From: Haliotis asinina
Lineage: Eukaryota > Mollusca > Gastropoda > Lepetellida > Haliotidae
DNA length: 64,000 bases
Assembly: GCF_037392515.1 (NCBI RefSeq)
Contig: NC_090281.1
Span: 51,624,753-51,688,752, forward strand
Direction of reading: 5' to 3'
Shown: in pieces, positions 32,520-44,411 of the stretch
Layout: the number at the start of each line of letters is the position of its first letter
How positions within the stretch are numbered: the stretch's first letter is position 1
The notes under the pieces: generated by a model
The model's database searches: none
What the model saw: the letters and a program-made list of their open reading frames with translations, nothing else
What the model was told of the DNA's origin: nothing
Made by a program: the position numbers and the translations under genes

Positions 32520-33841
32520 ATGCCACGCTAATGTTAAACATGTAGCGAATCACGGAGAAGGAATACTGATGACGGAAACTGAAGTTGTTTTGCAAATTGT
32601 GGATCACTCATTAATTGCTTCTTGATTTGACCGGCACCTCTTATCTTCATAATGATCTGTTGTGTGTTTGCACAAGACTATGATTGCAATCGGCCTTTGA
32701 TGCATCACTGACTGGACATTCCTCACTCATGAAACTGAAAAAACAGTTAAAGTTTCCTTTAATCAATTTACGTTTCTCGTAACCACCACTAACACGAAAG
32801 AGTCAGTTTTCGCAACAATACGTGATTGGACACTCCATGTCGCTGTGTGTCAAATGCTCACTATTATGAGTTTTAACAATTTTATGTTCTTTACAAAGCA
32901 GTTTAACAAAAGATTTTTGACACCCCCTAACCACCCAAAAGAAGAAAATCAAAACAAAACAAAAAAAACGAAAAATATACAACGTAAAAAACAAAAGAAA
33001 CAACAAACAAACAGGAAAAAAACCCAACAAGGTTCAGTGGTACAGATACAACAGCGAGATTTTAATGTTAGTACATTTACAGAAGATTATTTCATATTGT
33101 TCAAGCGATAAGTAGCAATGCATCGTACTCATGTCGTACATACACTTCTACAACGATAGAGTAGCCCTATTTGTGGCAGATATCATGCAAAAGTAGACTT
33201 GTTATGTGAATACTATAACCTTAAAAAATATACCTGACCTGTAATGCTACACGTAGACTAGTCTGTCCATGGAAGTTGACAAAGCCACACTTTGTGTGGA
33301 TTCCGATACCAGATGGACTGACTCCACAACCTAAACCTGTTTCACCACGAAAGACTAATGTCAAATACAACATGTGGCATCGCTTACAAAATCAGGTGTC
33401 ATTTGTCAAAAACATAATATATGGCCATTTCAAACATGCTAGACGATGATAGGAATAGATTTATCGTTCTTGTTATCAATTATTTGCACAAGGAAAGAAT
33501 TCGTGCGGACAGTTGGGCCATCCCACCGGTCCTTTCCTTGTCGCTTTTTAACCAAAGACTGGTTAAATTCAGTTCAGATTATCTGAAAAGGTACTTGCCA
33601 TGCGTTATTTGACAGACTAACATATAAAGACGAGGCACTGCCCTAGAAATGTAACAATGGACATTTTGTAAACTACTGTAAATATTCCTAAAATTATCCT
33701 CGAATAAGATTTCGCACAGTGAAAGTTGTAGCTTGAAGAGACTGTCTGTTTGAAGCGAGAGGGCAGACGGGAGTGTCATTCATTTCTTTTTTAATGAAAA
33801 TGAGCACGGATATTGCGCTGAAAACCCGAGAAATCAGAACT
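32520..33841. other. Upstream flank of SGNH copy C
   Basis: No gene recognised. An A-rich simple stretch lies at 32935-33020 (AAAACAAAAAAAACG type). The rest is ordinary AT-rich sequence. Confidence 0.3.
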
Positions 33842-33978
33842 AAGGTGGGATTTGAATAATATCGTACACCCAGAGGACACGGCGAATTTGGGCACCATAG
33901 GAGATTCACGGTTGGCACCGTGACTACACAAGAGATCATTGACGTCATCATGTTTGTTTCCTTTGCATTCTGCGTAAA

Positions 33979-34148
33979 TTGAGTGAGCGAGTGAGTTTGG
34001 TTTTACGCCGCTTTTAGCAATATTCCAGCTATATCACGGCGGGGGTCACCAGAAAATGGGCCTCACACATTGTACCCATGTGGGGAATCGAACCCGGGTC
34101 TTCGGCGTGACGAGCGAACGCTTTAACCACTGGGCTACCCCACCGCCC
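33979..34148 (-). mobile_element. SINE-B, full-length tRNA-derived copy (unit 1)
   Basis: On the minus strand it begins GGGCGGTGGGGTAGCCCAGT, has an A-box-like TAGCCCAGTGG, a B-box GGTTCGATTCC and ends in the TTGCTAAAAGCGGCG tail with ACTC repeats. It is flanked by a perfect 13-bp duplication CATTCTGCGTAAA (33966-33978 and 34149-34161), so it inserted by retroposition. Confidence 0.92.
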
Positions 34149-34305
34149 CATTCTGCGTAAAAGTACATAAGGTGGGATTTGAATAATATCGTACACCCAG
34201 AGGACACGGCGAATTTGCGCACCATAGGAGATTCACGGTTGGCACCGTGACTACACAAGAGATCATTGACGTCATCATGTTTGTTTCCTTTGCATTCTGC
34301 GTAAA

Positions 34306-34475
34306 TTGAGTGAGTGAGTGAGTTTGGTTTTACGCCGCTTTTAGCAATATTCCAGCTATATCACGGCGGGGGTCACCAGAAAATGGGCCTCACACATTGT
34401 ACCCATGTGGGGAATCGAACCCGGGTCTTCGGCGTGATGAGCGAACGCTTTAACCACTGGGCTACCCCACCGCCC
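34306..34475 (-). mobile_element. SINE-B (unit 2 of the triplication)
   Basis: Nearly identical to the copy at 33979 (one GACGAG to GATGAG change), with the same flanks. It was multiplied by tandem duplication, not by new insertion. Confidence 0.92.
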
Positions 34476-34632
34476 CATTCTGCGTAAAAGTACATAAGGT
34501 GGGATTTGAATATATATCGTACACCCAGAGGACACGGCGAATTTGGGCACCATAGGAGATTCACGGTTGGCACCGTGACTACACAAGAGATCATTGACGT
34601 CATCATGTTTGTTTCCTTTGCATTCTGCGTAA

Positions 34633-34803
34633 ATTGAGTGAGTGAGTGAGTTTGGTTTTACGCCGCTTTTAGCAATATTCCAGCTATATCACGGCGGGGG
34701 TCACCAGAAAATGGGCCTCACACATTGTACCCATGTGGGGAATCGAACCCGGGTCTTCGGCGTGACGAGCGAACGCTTTAACCACTGGGCTACCCCACCG
34801 CCC
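34633..34803 (-). mobile_element. SINE-B (unit 3 of the triplication)
   Basis: Nearly identical to units 1 and 2. Its right-hand target duplication is absent because the array ends at this SINE. Confidence 0.92.
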
Positions 34804-34804
34804 A

Positions 34805-35370
34805 CTATTTGCATATGCGGCAAACTCTGTCTCTTTCTCTAGTCATCTTTATATTTGTAAACATTATTTGTTATAATGATCACAGTGAATGGTTTAATGA
34901 GAATGAAGACCGGACCAATAATCAACTTGGTGTTTTTAAATATCAGCGGTCCACGATCAGGCTGCAGATGTATGACAACACAAATTAGTGTACACACTTT
35001 AGAAGCGTCGCAAAGGCACAGTGATTTTCTTACTTTCATTTTCTCCTACGGAGGACTTAGTATCTCCTGTTTCACGATTGCATTTACTGTTAGAGCCTAC
35101 TGACGTGTGTTTCATTTACTGTTACATCCTACTGTTTCTTTCATTATTAGTCATGTGCTGAACTAATTGTTGCACATTACTGTCATGTGTTAAACTAATT
35201 GTTGCACATTACTGTGTGGTGTCATGTGTTGAACTAATTGTTGCTCATTACTGTCATGTGTTAAACCGACTGTTACACTTTACTGCCGTGCGTTTAATTT
35301 GCTCTACTATTTCGTGTTTCAGTTAGTTCACTGTAATATGTTGCACTTTCTGTTACGCTATGCTGTTATG
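34805..35370. other. Flank with degenerate short tandem repeats
   Basis: Between 35145 and 35300 the motif CATGTGTTAAACTAATTGTT followed by GCACATTACTG recurs four times or so with irregular spacing (about 33-46 bp). No gene recognised. Confidence 0.5.
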
Positions 35371-35372
35371 TA

Positions 35373-36669
35373 CAGTGTTCCCAGAAATTATTGACAAAAT
35401 CTTTGTTTTTTTTCCTAATGATGCTAAGATTGGAAAAAGGGCTTTCACTATGCACTAAGCATACTAAATAAGGGAGACAACTCTTGAAGGCTTAGAAGGC
35501 AGCTCATTACGTCAAGACTTATCTCCCTTGTCTGAGCAGACGGCTTCCTGTGTTGACATGGCAGAATTTACAGCAAGAGAGAAAAGAAAGCTCATTCTAG
35601 ATGATTTTGAAAGGGGTGAGGCTGATGCTAAAGTGTTAGCTTGTAGACATGGTATTCCTCTGTCTACAGTATACAGAACTTTGAAGAATATTCAAACAGG
35701 AACCGGGATAGAGCACAAAGCAGTGGCAGGTCGGCCTAAGAAATTCAGTGTTGTGGATCGCCGAAGACTTGGGCAGATTGTGAGTAGGGGCAAATTGAAA
35801 AGTGTTGAGAACATCAGAAATGAAATGATTAGCAGAGGAAGTCCACAGGTATGCAATGAAACATTTAGGCAGGAATTACAGAGACTTAATTGGGTGAAAA
35901 AACGTGGAATTCTCTCGCCGTTGATGAAAGATGCACAAAAGGAAAAACGATTAAACTGGTGTCGGGCTCATGAAAATCAAGATTGGGATAATGTTTTCTT
36001 TTCGGATGAAAGTTCTGTTTGGCTTTTCCCTAATTGTGTGAAAATTTGGACCAAAGATACTGTCAAACCTGTCTACCAGCGACCAAAACATAGCCCGAAG
36101 TTTCACATGTGGGGTGGCATATCGGCTCGCGGAGTGACGCCATTGTGTGTTTTCACGGGAAACTTGACAAAAGAAAGATACGTTGACATTCTAAATGGTC
36201 ACCTTCTTCCGACAGCACAAACATTGTATGAAGATGATTGGATTTTCCAGCATGATAATGACCCAAAACACACTGCGCGCTACACAAAACAGTGGTTGTC
36301 GGGCGAAAATGTTCACGTTTTAGACTGGCCCAGTTACAGCCCAGACCTAAACCCAATTGAGAATGTGTGGGGAGTCATGAAGGGCAGAATAAACCAAAAG
36401 GGACTGAGAAATATTGAAGATATGAAGGCCGAGGTGGTCCAATATTGGGATACCCTGTCACACGATTACCTACAAACTTTGATGGGTAGTGTGCCTAGGC
36501 GTATTCAGGCATGCATTCTGAGCGAGGAGGTCAAACAAAGTACTAAAACAAGAGTGAGACTGTAAAAGGATGATGTTTTAACATGTTTATGTAAGTAAAA
36601 CGCCAGAAGTTAATAAACGTAATGAGTTACATGACGCAAAATGATTCTCAATAATTTCTGGGAATACTA
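35373..36669 (+). mobile_element. Tc1-like transposon, apparently complete (1297 bp)
   Basis: Terminal inverted repeats of about 28 bp (CAGTGTTCCCAGAAATTATT... left; inverse TAGTATTCCCAGAAATTATT right) enclose one transposase gene. The TA target duplications are at 35371-35372 and 36670-36671. The length is typical of Tc1. With an open transposase and well-matched ends it looks young and may be mobile; only expression or polymorphism data could show that. Confidence 0.95.
35558..36565 (+). CDS. Tc1-type DD34E transposase (335 aa)
   Basis: Start set at the ATG at 35558 (MAEFTAREKRK); the frame extends upstream only through a non-ATG codon. The N-terminal helix-turn-helix (about residues 5-55) resembles a paired-type DNA-binding domain and is followed by a GRPKK hook near residue 69. 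The catalytic DDE domain has FFSDES, FQHDNDPKHTA and SYSPDLNPIENVW; 34 residues separate the second Asp from the Glu, the DD34E spacing of the Tc1 family. It binds the element's inverted repeats and catalyses cut-and-paste transposition into TA. No stops or frameshifts are present. A poly(A) signal (AATAAA) follows near 36612 inside the element. Confidence 0.95.
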   Translation: MAEFTAREKRKLILDDFERGEADAKVLACRHGIPLSTVYRTLKNIQTGTGIEHKAVAGRPKKFSVVDRRRLGQIVSRGKLKSVENIRNEMISRGSPQVCNETFRQELQRLNWVKKRGILSPLMKDAQKEKRLNWCRAHENQDWDNVFFSDESSVWLFPNCVKIWTKDTVKPVYQRPKHSPKFHMWGGISARGVTPLCVFTGNLTKERYVDILNGHLLPTAQTLYEDDWIFQHDNDPKHTARYTKQWLSGENVHVLDWPSYSPDLNPIENVWGVMKGRINQKGLRNIEDMKAEVVQYWDTLSHDYLQTLMGSVPRRIQACILSEEVKQSTKTRVRL

Positions 36670-36869
36670 TATACCTAAGGGGTCGTTGCACATGGGCCAT
36701 AATCTGTGTGCTCACCCCTGACGCACAGAACCATCAGTAGCAATCATCTTTAACCATCAGTAGCAATCTGTGCTTGCTTATTCCCATGATTCACAAGTAT
36801 GTAGACCTTAGTAGCTACGTCGGGATATGAAATATTTGTCAACAGCATTCACAAAACTATCGCAGTGGT

Positions 36870-37900
36870 TAATCGTTCATTGAGAATGGAAGTAAACAGT
36901 TTGCCGAAACAAGTATCGAAATTGGACGGTATGAATTTGGATCATCGGCGTTTCCCCTTCTCTTATAGATAGGCTTAATAATGCCTGTAAGCCATGCCTC
37001 GAGTAAAATACCAGTATTTAGTATCAAATTGAAATAGTCAGTATATACAGCTAATAATGCTGGCGATGATGCTATAAGGTATTCATTTCGTATCATATCT
37101 AAGCCTAGTGTTTTGTATTTTCTTAAGTTTGTTTAAAGCCGACAGTACTTCATTCGCAGTCATAACTCCATTTAAAATCAAATCGTCATATTCTGGAGTA
37201 TCTTCAATATCAAATTCTCCATTCTCATTTCCACTTATTTCCGTTTCCGGAAGTAATCATGAATTTCTTCAAGAGATATTTGATCAGTGCTGTGCATTTG
37301 TCACGGGTTTAACACTTTCCAGTAATGTCTAGGTGACGGTTTGATGTTGTCTGGGAAACTTTTCCTGAGAAAATGCAAGTTCTGCTTTAGATATTTATTC
37401 ATGCATCGCTAATATTCCCTACTTTATAGACGTAACATGCTCCTGTTGTTGCCACTTTTGTTTCTTGAGTAGACCTATGCATTCTTTGCTCGAAAGAACT
37501 GACGTCGCTTTAGTGTACATTTTTTACCAAACCACGGTTTGCTGAGTCGCTTTGCCTTACGTTTGATAGTAGCGTTTTCCTTATTAGGAGCATGCCCGAA
37601 AAAAGTCCGTGCTGATTCAAGAAGCACGTGGCTAACGAGTTTATTACCTGAGTTAAATCACCTTGACCTGGCTATGCTGACCATATTTTATCAATGACTG
37701 TTTACACCATGCTGCTGCAGTTCGTCTTTAGATATTGGCACTTTGCTATTCTCAAACTTGTCCGGCTCCTTCTAATAGCTTCGTTATTAATGTTTACACA
37801 CGGCACACTATCACAATCAACTTGATCTTGAAACTGATTGATACCGAGACTGAAGCTTAAGGGGACAGTGCACATATGAGAGTATGGGACAAAACATCTA
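36870..37900 (-). mobile_element. LINE fragment, N-terminal RT region, decayed
   Basis: The minus-strand frame at 36869-37096 reads LTGIIKPIYKRRG and DPNSYRPISIL, the first RT blocks of non-LTR retrotransposons. Upstream pieces near 37110-37250 (TPEYDDLILNG, then VMTANEVLSAL) and 37480-37620 (RLSKPWFGKKC) continue it in broken frames. The catalytic palm is missing after the RPISIL block, so it is truncated on both sides. Confidence 0.75.
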
Positions 37901-37929
37901 GAAGATCTAGCAGAGGACAAAACATAAAC

Positions 37930-39360
37930 AACAAAACATAATCAACAAGTTGACCCACCCCGGTGTCAAATTAACACAAGATCAAATTCCTTCTTATTGG
38001 TTTGTCTCAACCATTGTACAGCATTCGTACCTAGTACCAGTTGCTGATACACTTGTCGGTGCGTGACTCTTCGCATCTTTCAGTCTTGCTCGAAGTAACG
38101 ATAGCAAATGAACTAACTGTACAACCAACATCTGGTAAACCCAAGACTTGAATACAAGAGCATGTCTAGTGTTACTGTCCAGATGTATCTGCCACTTAAG
38201 ATTAAATACTATTTTGTATATGTCAAGCCAAAGGTTACACCACATTCACAACCTTAAAGAAATATGTTCAGCTGTTTAATTAAAAATATTCCGATTGTGA
38301 TTATTTGTGTGTCTATGTATTGAAGATCTGGCGTGACAGCAAATGTTGAAAAAACATGCATTTTACCTGTATCATGACACAATTCTTGGTGTGATCAATC
38401 ACCCCAATAAACATTACCGCGCACATTCGAAGTCATCTTCAATTCTGGGGTCATGTGGCAATATGCGTCCTTGTGCTAATATCGTCATATTGTCTCAGTG
38501 TCTACCTTTGGCAGGATACATATTATTCCAAATAGAAGAACGATTACATAACCTTGGCAAATGTCAAAATGTGGAGTTGTCTCGTTTTTTGGTAAATGTG
38601 GAATGTTTTGCTGGTGTTTGTATGGTCGACACGCCTGTCAGAAATGTACTCAAGTCACAAGTTCACTTCAGCCGCACCTCAGTGAACGCCCATTACTTGC
38701 CTACTTGCACGTTTATATGTTATTTATGACAACACATATCAACACACCACTTTACTAGTCAGGTTATAACTCAAAGGGTCTATTTTAACCGATTGTTTTA
38801 TTATATGGTGCACAGATGCCAAGGATGGGTGGGCAGTGTCTGTCTGTCTGTCTGTGTGTGTGCGTGCGTGCATGCGTGCGTGCTTGCGTTCATAGACCAT
38901 CTTTCAAAGGTCTAAGTGTACCAAAGTAGGCCAGACGCTGATTAAAAGTAAACTTACATGATGTGCTCACTCTTCACACACCCAGACCCTCGTTGCGGTT
39001 ATCTCGCAGTTGACGGCCCCATTTGAAAGACACTGAACCAGGAGGTTAATTAGTTTAACACCTATGGGTATAATGGAACAGTCCAGTGTCTCGTGAGTAG
39101 AATAGGGATGAGTCTGAAAGTCTGAATTAGTTCGTTACTGATAAGTTTGATTGTGTGTAAATAGAACTTTGTTGGGATTAAATGATAATCTGCCTTCTTC
39201 TCTCAATTTCTTTCCTATCAATTCTTATCAAATATGAACACAGGTTTGTCACTGAGAGATTTGTATTTATTGATTGAAACATTTTTTATGCATTGAAGAA
39301 AAGGACTGCACACAAATTATCCAACTTTAAAAAAGTCATCTCTCAATAATAGGACAAGCA
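37930..39360. other. Unassigned; compound microsatellite at 38838-38888
   Basis: (TCTG)n, then (TG)n and (TGCG)n at 38838-38888. Otherwise no gene or repeat family recognised. Confidence 0.4.
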
Positions 39361-39364
39361 GAAG

Positions 39365-40255
39365 TTAACTGAGAAAACGTTCTGTTTGGGCGATATAGAT
39401 AAATGGCTCTGTGTAATGATGGAAATAGATATTTACATATTTGAAATCAATCTCTTTTTTAGTAAATGAGAGACCTGCAATGCCACGTAAGAGAAGGTTG
39501 ATAGCAGCAAGTGTTCTAAGTTTAACAATACTTTCTAAAGATTGTAACAGTTTACTTTTGCTGGTACAAAAATGGGCATCCGAGGAATCAATGAAAGACA
39601 TTCTCACATTCATGGTCTCACTGATATGATTAATATTTATTCTAAATAAATCATAATTAAATGTACTCGTCATATATCTTAATCTTGTGGGCAAAACATT
39701 TCACTTCCTTATTCCATATGAATAATGTTTAGGTGCACATTTCTTTCAAGTGGATATAAGATTTAAATAGATGCAGAGTCGCAATTCTTAATAACTAAGG
39801 AAATATTAATCCATACTGTAGCTGCTGGTGGAATGAAAGATGATGTGGAATACCCCACTTTTGTATAAATTTCGCTAAAATTATTGAAGTTTCTTAACTC
39901 ACAGCTAGTGCTGTTGCCTACTATAAGAGGGAGTAATTCATGAACAAAAACTGGTGTTGTTTTATTTAGTAGATACTTTCATTTCAGATGCCATTTTGAC
40001 AATGTTTTCATTATGATGGTGTCAGCTCACGTTAGACGAGAAGGTTAAACCGAAATATTTATGAAATTAAACTGTTTTTATATTGCAGCAATGAAAATTC
40101 AACTTGTCTTTTGGGCCATCTCTCAAAACAAATGCTATAACGTCAGTTTTCTTGTGTTTTGTTTGGGCTGTACCATTGTAATGTGTAGGTAACGAGTAGT
40201 AGCTAATCTGTTCAGTGAATCGTCAATGTAGTTAAAAGGCGGCTGTGAACTGCCT
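39365..40255 (-). mobile_element. LINE fragment, RT C-terminal part, decayed
   Basis: Reading the minus strand from 40255, pieces across frames match LINE proteins: a TDVIAFVLRDGPKD segment as after the RT catalytic box, KYFGLTFSSNVS-like sequence, then FIPPAATVWINIS with NCDSASIFKSYI, the usual end of several LINE clades. An AT-rich frame at 39365-39694 follows. Many frame breaks; not functional. Confidence 0.55.
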
Positions 40256-40259
40256 TTCT

Positions 40260-43200
40260 ACGTAATGGGAGGACACTCTCGTTGCAACCTACCCACCATA
40301 CAAGCCCGACTGACCACGCACATGATTCGTTATCTATACCAGTAGCGAATATGATTCTTCGTAGATGATTTTGCCACATTCAAGAAACGTCATGAAGGGA
40401 CACACCCAGATTCGGGCGCACACATAGAACCATTCAAACATTTGGTGAATAGGTACAGTCAAACTTGAAACTATCACGGATGACAAACTATTTAAAAAAC
40501 AGTGCTAAAACAGAAGTTATCACTATTGTGTTGGAAAGGGGTTGATAAAAGCATAATACGTGTGTAGAACGATCACAAGAAAATTGACCAATACACAAAT
40601 ATCTACATGATCGAAAACACAAGCCAGGGGGACCAAGCATGTGTATAGGTAAATCACTCTTACAAGGTAGTTATTAAATATACTCTGCAAGGACTTTGCC
40701 CGAGCAAAGTTTAATGAAACAACTACCCTAGTGAGGGTGGCTAATCGACTTACACCAAGTGGGAGTACTTATGTAGAACGCGTGTAATCTATTAAGTATG
40801 ATGAAGATTATCAAAATTACAATTTTATTTTTCATAATCGAAACAATTGCCCTAGTGCAGATAATTAGTCATGCTAATAGGACACTTCCAAGAACAATGG
40901 ACATAACCTTCACTAGTGGGTTAGGTGAAGGTCATGATTTGTGTGATAAATTGTGCTCTGATAATTTGTCCTCAGCAAGGTTAGTGTGGTATATAGTTGC
41001 ATGTTTTATTAGAGTCATATGATGACAGGCAGAAAAATGTATAATATACACTCAGAGCTACGGATAACGTTTTGGGCAACTGAGTTATGTACTCACGTGT
41101 GTTCATCTCAATCTAGTATCCTAATTTTCCGTTGAGTAAGCAAATATATTGTACCTTCCTAACTCAAACCCATTTGGGTATTTACTATTTCGAGTTAATT
41201 GTTAAAATATAATAAAGGTTAAATGTCAGCTGGGGACGGTGTCAAAGGTGTTAAAGTTACAGAATGTCTCCCGTGTCATAGCCTTGCTCCGAAACTGAAG
41301 TCTAGAGAAGTAGACAGTTCTAGGCACAGGATGTTAGACGAACAATGTCTGAATTTTATTCATAATGTTTTCGTGAATATTTAAACTATTAGCTATTACC
41401 TTCGAGACTTGTGCAGGGCTGTGCACAGTCTGCGTGTGAGGAAATTTGTTACCGTCATAAATTCCAAGGGCGGTTACAGCTTTCTGAGAAAGGGTTGGGG
41501 GACAGGGGGAGGTAGCACACTCTTGAGAAGGGGTGCACACTCTTGAGGTGGTGTGTGTCATTTTCATGAGAGTTTCAACGGTCATACAATAAAAAATCTT
41601 CAAGAAGAATGGCGGAGGGGGTGGGTGCACCCTTGCATCCCCCTATGGATTAGTGCCTTTCATAGACTCTGCAAGGGGTGTAAAGTCCCACCATGTCCTC
41701 TCAAAGAATCAGCACTTTCATATTATCCATGCGCAGTACAGAAGCAGTGCGTGAAGATGAAATTTATCATTGCCTTTCGTAAGTACCTGCGCTGTAGTTT
41801 ATTGGATCCCCAGATGGCCAAACAAGTTGTAGTTGGTGATTAAAGTCAAAGGTAGATAAGTTACTTGATTGTCCTTCACTTAATCCTAAGTGAATACAAT
41901 CATAGCTAAACTATTAAGGGTTTGTTTTATCGTCGCCTGTTATTTCAGGTTAGAATAAAAAATACCCGTTTACGTACAACCCGTTTCAAAGCTCCCACAG
42001 CCAAGTTTGACTTAACATAAAATAGTAATTGTTATAAACTTTATTCCAGTGTAAGATGTGTTTGGTTTTTTTCCAGCTGAAACCGTCCTTAACAGCATAA
42101 GTTATTGAATCATTTTTATCTACTCAAAATTTATCTCTATTATTGACTTTAGAGGCCAAGTTTGAAAGCAAGAATTTATGGGGGCATTTTTGTCCCTGCC
42201 TCTTCCATAAACGCGCAAATTTAAGATGTTAATATTTTCTTTAATTTCATATTAGTTTTCTGAACAGATTTTATGTTTATTTTAAAAAATGTTTACCTAT
42301 TTCAGATGTCAGCCTTTGTCAATGTCGATCGACTACGAGAAACATAACATTATTTGTGTCATACTAACAGTTGAATATAATTGAAAAGCTATGAAACACT
42401 GTAACCGACCTTTAGTGTTGGAGATCACCCTTATAGGTTGTGAGTGGTATGTCTTCAGAATGTTGCCTTCATTTTCATAATACATGTCTACATTCAGCTG
42501 TCGTGGAAATGTATTAGGTAATTGTGATTGTAAGTACTTTTCGGTGAAAGACGTAGCCAATGAAAATTACTCCGGGCTACAGACCAACTAACATACTGAT
42601 TCAGGAATGAGTAATGATTAAATACAGATAATGAAATTGTAAACAATTCTTTAAATTTTCAATAAAAAACCCTTATACCATCTTTTCCCGATCATGTTCT
42701 GTATTCATTGTTAATTCGAACAACTGGGTGACAGTTTGGCCTACTTCGGGGTGCGGTCGGGTGTCAAGAGATAAATGTCCTCGTTCACAGACCCTATTGT
42801 CACCACACAAAGCTTGCGGATATAGCCGATGTCTTCAATTCGTGATAAGAACAGGATATCGATAAAGACAGTAAAACTATTTGACTCCAAGATGAAATCA
42901 CCTCTGAAACCTCAAATCAAGTAATGCCGATCATAAATACATACATTTATACGTACCAGGAAAATACAAGCAGATGTAAAATGCGTTGTCCTGCCAGGTA
43001 AGAATGGGTCCCACCACATGCAAGTGTAATCCTCTTCACTGTAAAGACACAGTTGTCAGAGACCTATCCTGTCTGCTGTGCGGGGTCATTTTGACTTTCC
43101 CCCACCTTCAAAGTGTGTGACAAACATCCCATTCAAACAGGGCCACGTACGTCACTGCGACAAAGGTAATATGGCTCCCAACGGCCAACGCCCAACTGAA

Positions 43201-43968
43201 AAGTACCACTTTCAGATGGATGTGCTATAACTCGCATAACCTGTTGACCCCGGTTAACTATCTTACTTACAATGAAAACAGTTATTTTGTGTGAACATAT
43301 TTTTATTGCTGAAGAAATATGAATCTTAAAACTTGGAAGCATATTTCTGTAAATACCTCGTCAGGTCAGGGTTGACTAATGCTGGTTTTGTATGCAGTGG
43401 TGTGGACATGCGAGATGCACACGCCATGAACGCAGCGATACCCGACAATGACACGTGACACGGTGAACCAAACAGCGCCGAGTATTGTGAACGGGTCGTC
43501 CGTGTTGCTTTTGTACCAGGCTTGTAGTGTTGAAGACTAAATGTTTTGTGTGGCGATGTTATCCCAGGTGAAATGTTGTCAGTGGTGTGTGTGAAATGAA
43601 ATAGTGCTATTTTCCTCCATAAATAAACGAAGTAACAACTGCTGAAATCGTTTGTTTCTGACAATGATGTCGTGATGTAGAATGTTTGTAGACGTACTGA
43701 AAGAACTATGATCATTTAGGTCATATATTGTTGCGTGTGAAAATATGTACTGTTTCCAATACTGGTTCAGTCTGGTGTGTTAAATTCTAAACATCCATAC
43801 CAAACACATTTCACTCCTCTCACCCTTTGAAATCTCAGAGCACCAAATCGTACCACAGATAAATCACAAAACCAATCAGAAATCAGAAGACGGCCATATG
43901 AGTTGTTCAACGTTGACTGATTTTCATGTTGCAGCTCTTTTCTAACATTGCTACTGCATATATAGCGT
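40260..43968. other. Unassigned intergenic region
   Basis: AT-rich with no gene I can support apart from the weak secreted-peptide candidate at 40798. The open frames at 41553-41843 and 43326-43715 have no recognisable features. Confidence 0.3.
40798..41022 (+). CDS. Hypothetical short secreted peptide or first exon (74 aa)
   Basis: A tandem ATG starts MMKIIKITILFFIIETIALV, a signal-peptide-like lysine plus hydrophobic core, followed by a polar segment with two cysteines (DLCDKLC). A good splice donor (AGCAAG|GTTAGT) lies in frame near 40980, so this could be a first exon. No homologue is recognised, and chance is a real alternative in AT-rich DNA. Confidence 0.2.
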   Translation: MMKIIKITILFFIIETIALVQIISHANRTLPRTMDITFTSGLGEGHDLCDKLCSDNLSSARLVWYIVACFIRVI

Positions 43969-44115
43969 AGGAGTGGTAGGGTTTAAGCGTTCGCTCGTCA
44001 CGCTGAACACCCGGGTTCGATTGCCCACAACTGTACAATATGTGAAGCCCACTGATGGTGTCCCACGGCGCCACATAGCTGGAGTATTAGAGCGGTGTAA
44101 CACTCACTGTAACTG
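43969..44115 (+). mobile_element. SINE-B copy
   Basis: tRNA-like head with GCGTTCGCTCGTCACGC and B-box GGTTCGATTGCC, then the ATATGTGAAGCCCA body and an AGCTGGAGTATTAGAGCGG tail. Diverged. Confidence 0.75.
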
Positions 44116-44274
44116 GAGCGGTACGTCTTACACCATGCCGCGTCCATGTTGCACTGTCAATGAAAATGTGAACCTGTTGCAAATATATCACAAAATTAGT
44201 CATTGTGTTGTTAAAAGGTTAACTTCAGGGTGGGTTTAGATCTAGACATGTTAAATGATTCTCAACTCTATTTC

Positions 44275-44411
44275 CTGTTTCGCTCGTCATGCCGAAGACC
44301 TGGATTCGACTCTTCTCATGAGTAAAATGTGTGGAGCCCATTTCTGATGTCAGTCACCGTGACATTACTGTAACATTGCTAAAACCGGCGTAAACCTACT
44401 ACTCACTCAAC
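44275..44411 (+). mobile_element. SINE-B copy, diverged
   Basis: TTTCGCTCGTCATGCCGAAG, GATTCGACTC, TGTGGAGCCCATTTCTGATG and TAACATTGCTAAAACCGGCG follow SINE-B order. Confidence 0.72.

Larger units (their letters stand above)
33842..34804. repeat. 327-bp tandem triplication, each unit bearing a SINE-B
   Basis: AAGGTGGGATTTGAATA starts at 33842, 34169 and 34496, giving a period of 327 bp. Units are nearly identical. Each consists of about 140 bp of unique sequence (GGACACGGCGAATTTG, GACGTCATCATGTTTGTTTC) plus one SINE-B. The third unit ends exactly at its SINE. Confidence 0.95.

Noticed and set aside
33979-34803. Possible functional tRNA genes
   Set aside because: The A and B boxes belong to the head of SINE-B; the rest of a tRNA cloverleaf does not close and the sequence continues into the SINE body.
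35528-35557. Upstream extension of the transposase
   Set aside because: It begins at a TTG codon; the first ATG at 35558 gives the usual Tc1 transposase length.
43326-43715. 129-residue minus-strand open frame
   Set aside because: No recognisable domain, paralogue or splice context; kept out as probably chance.
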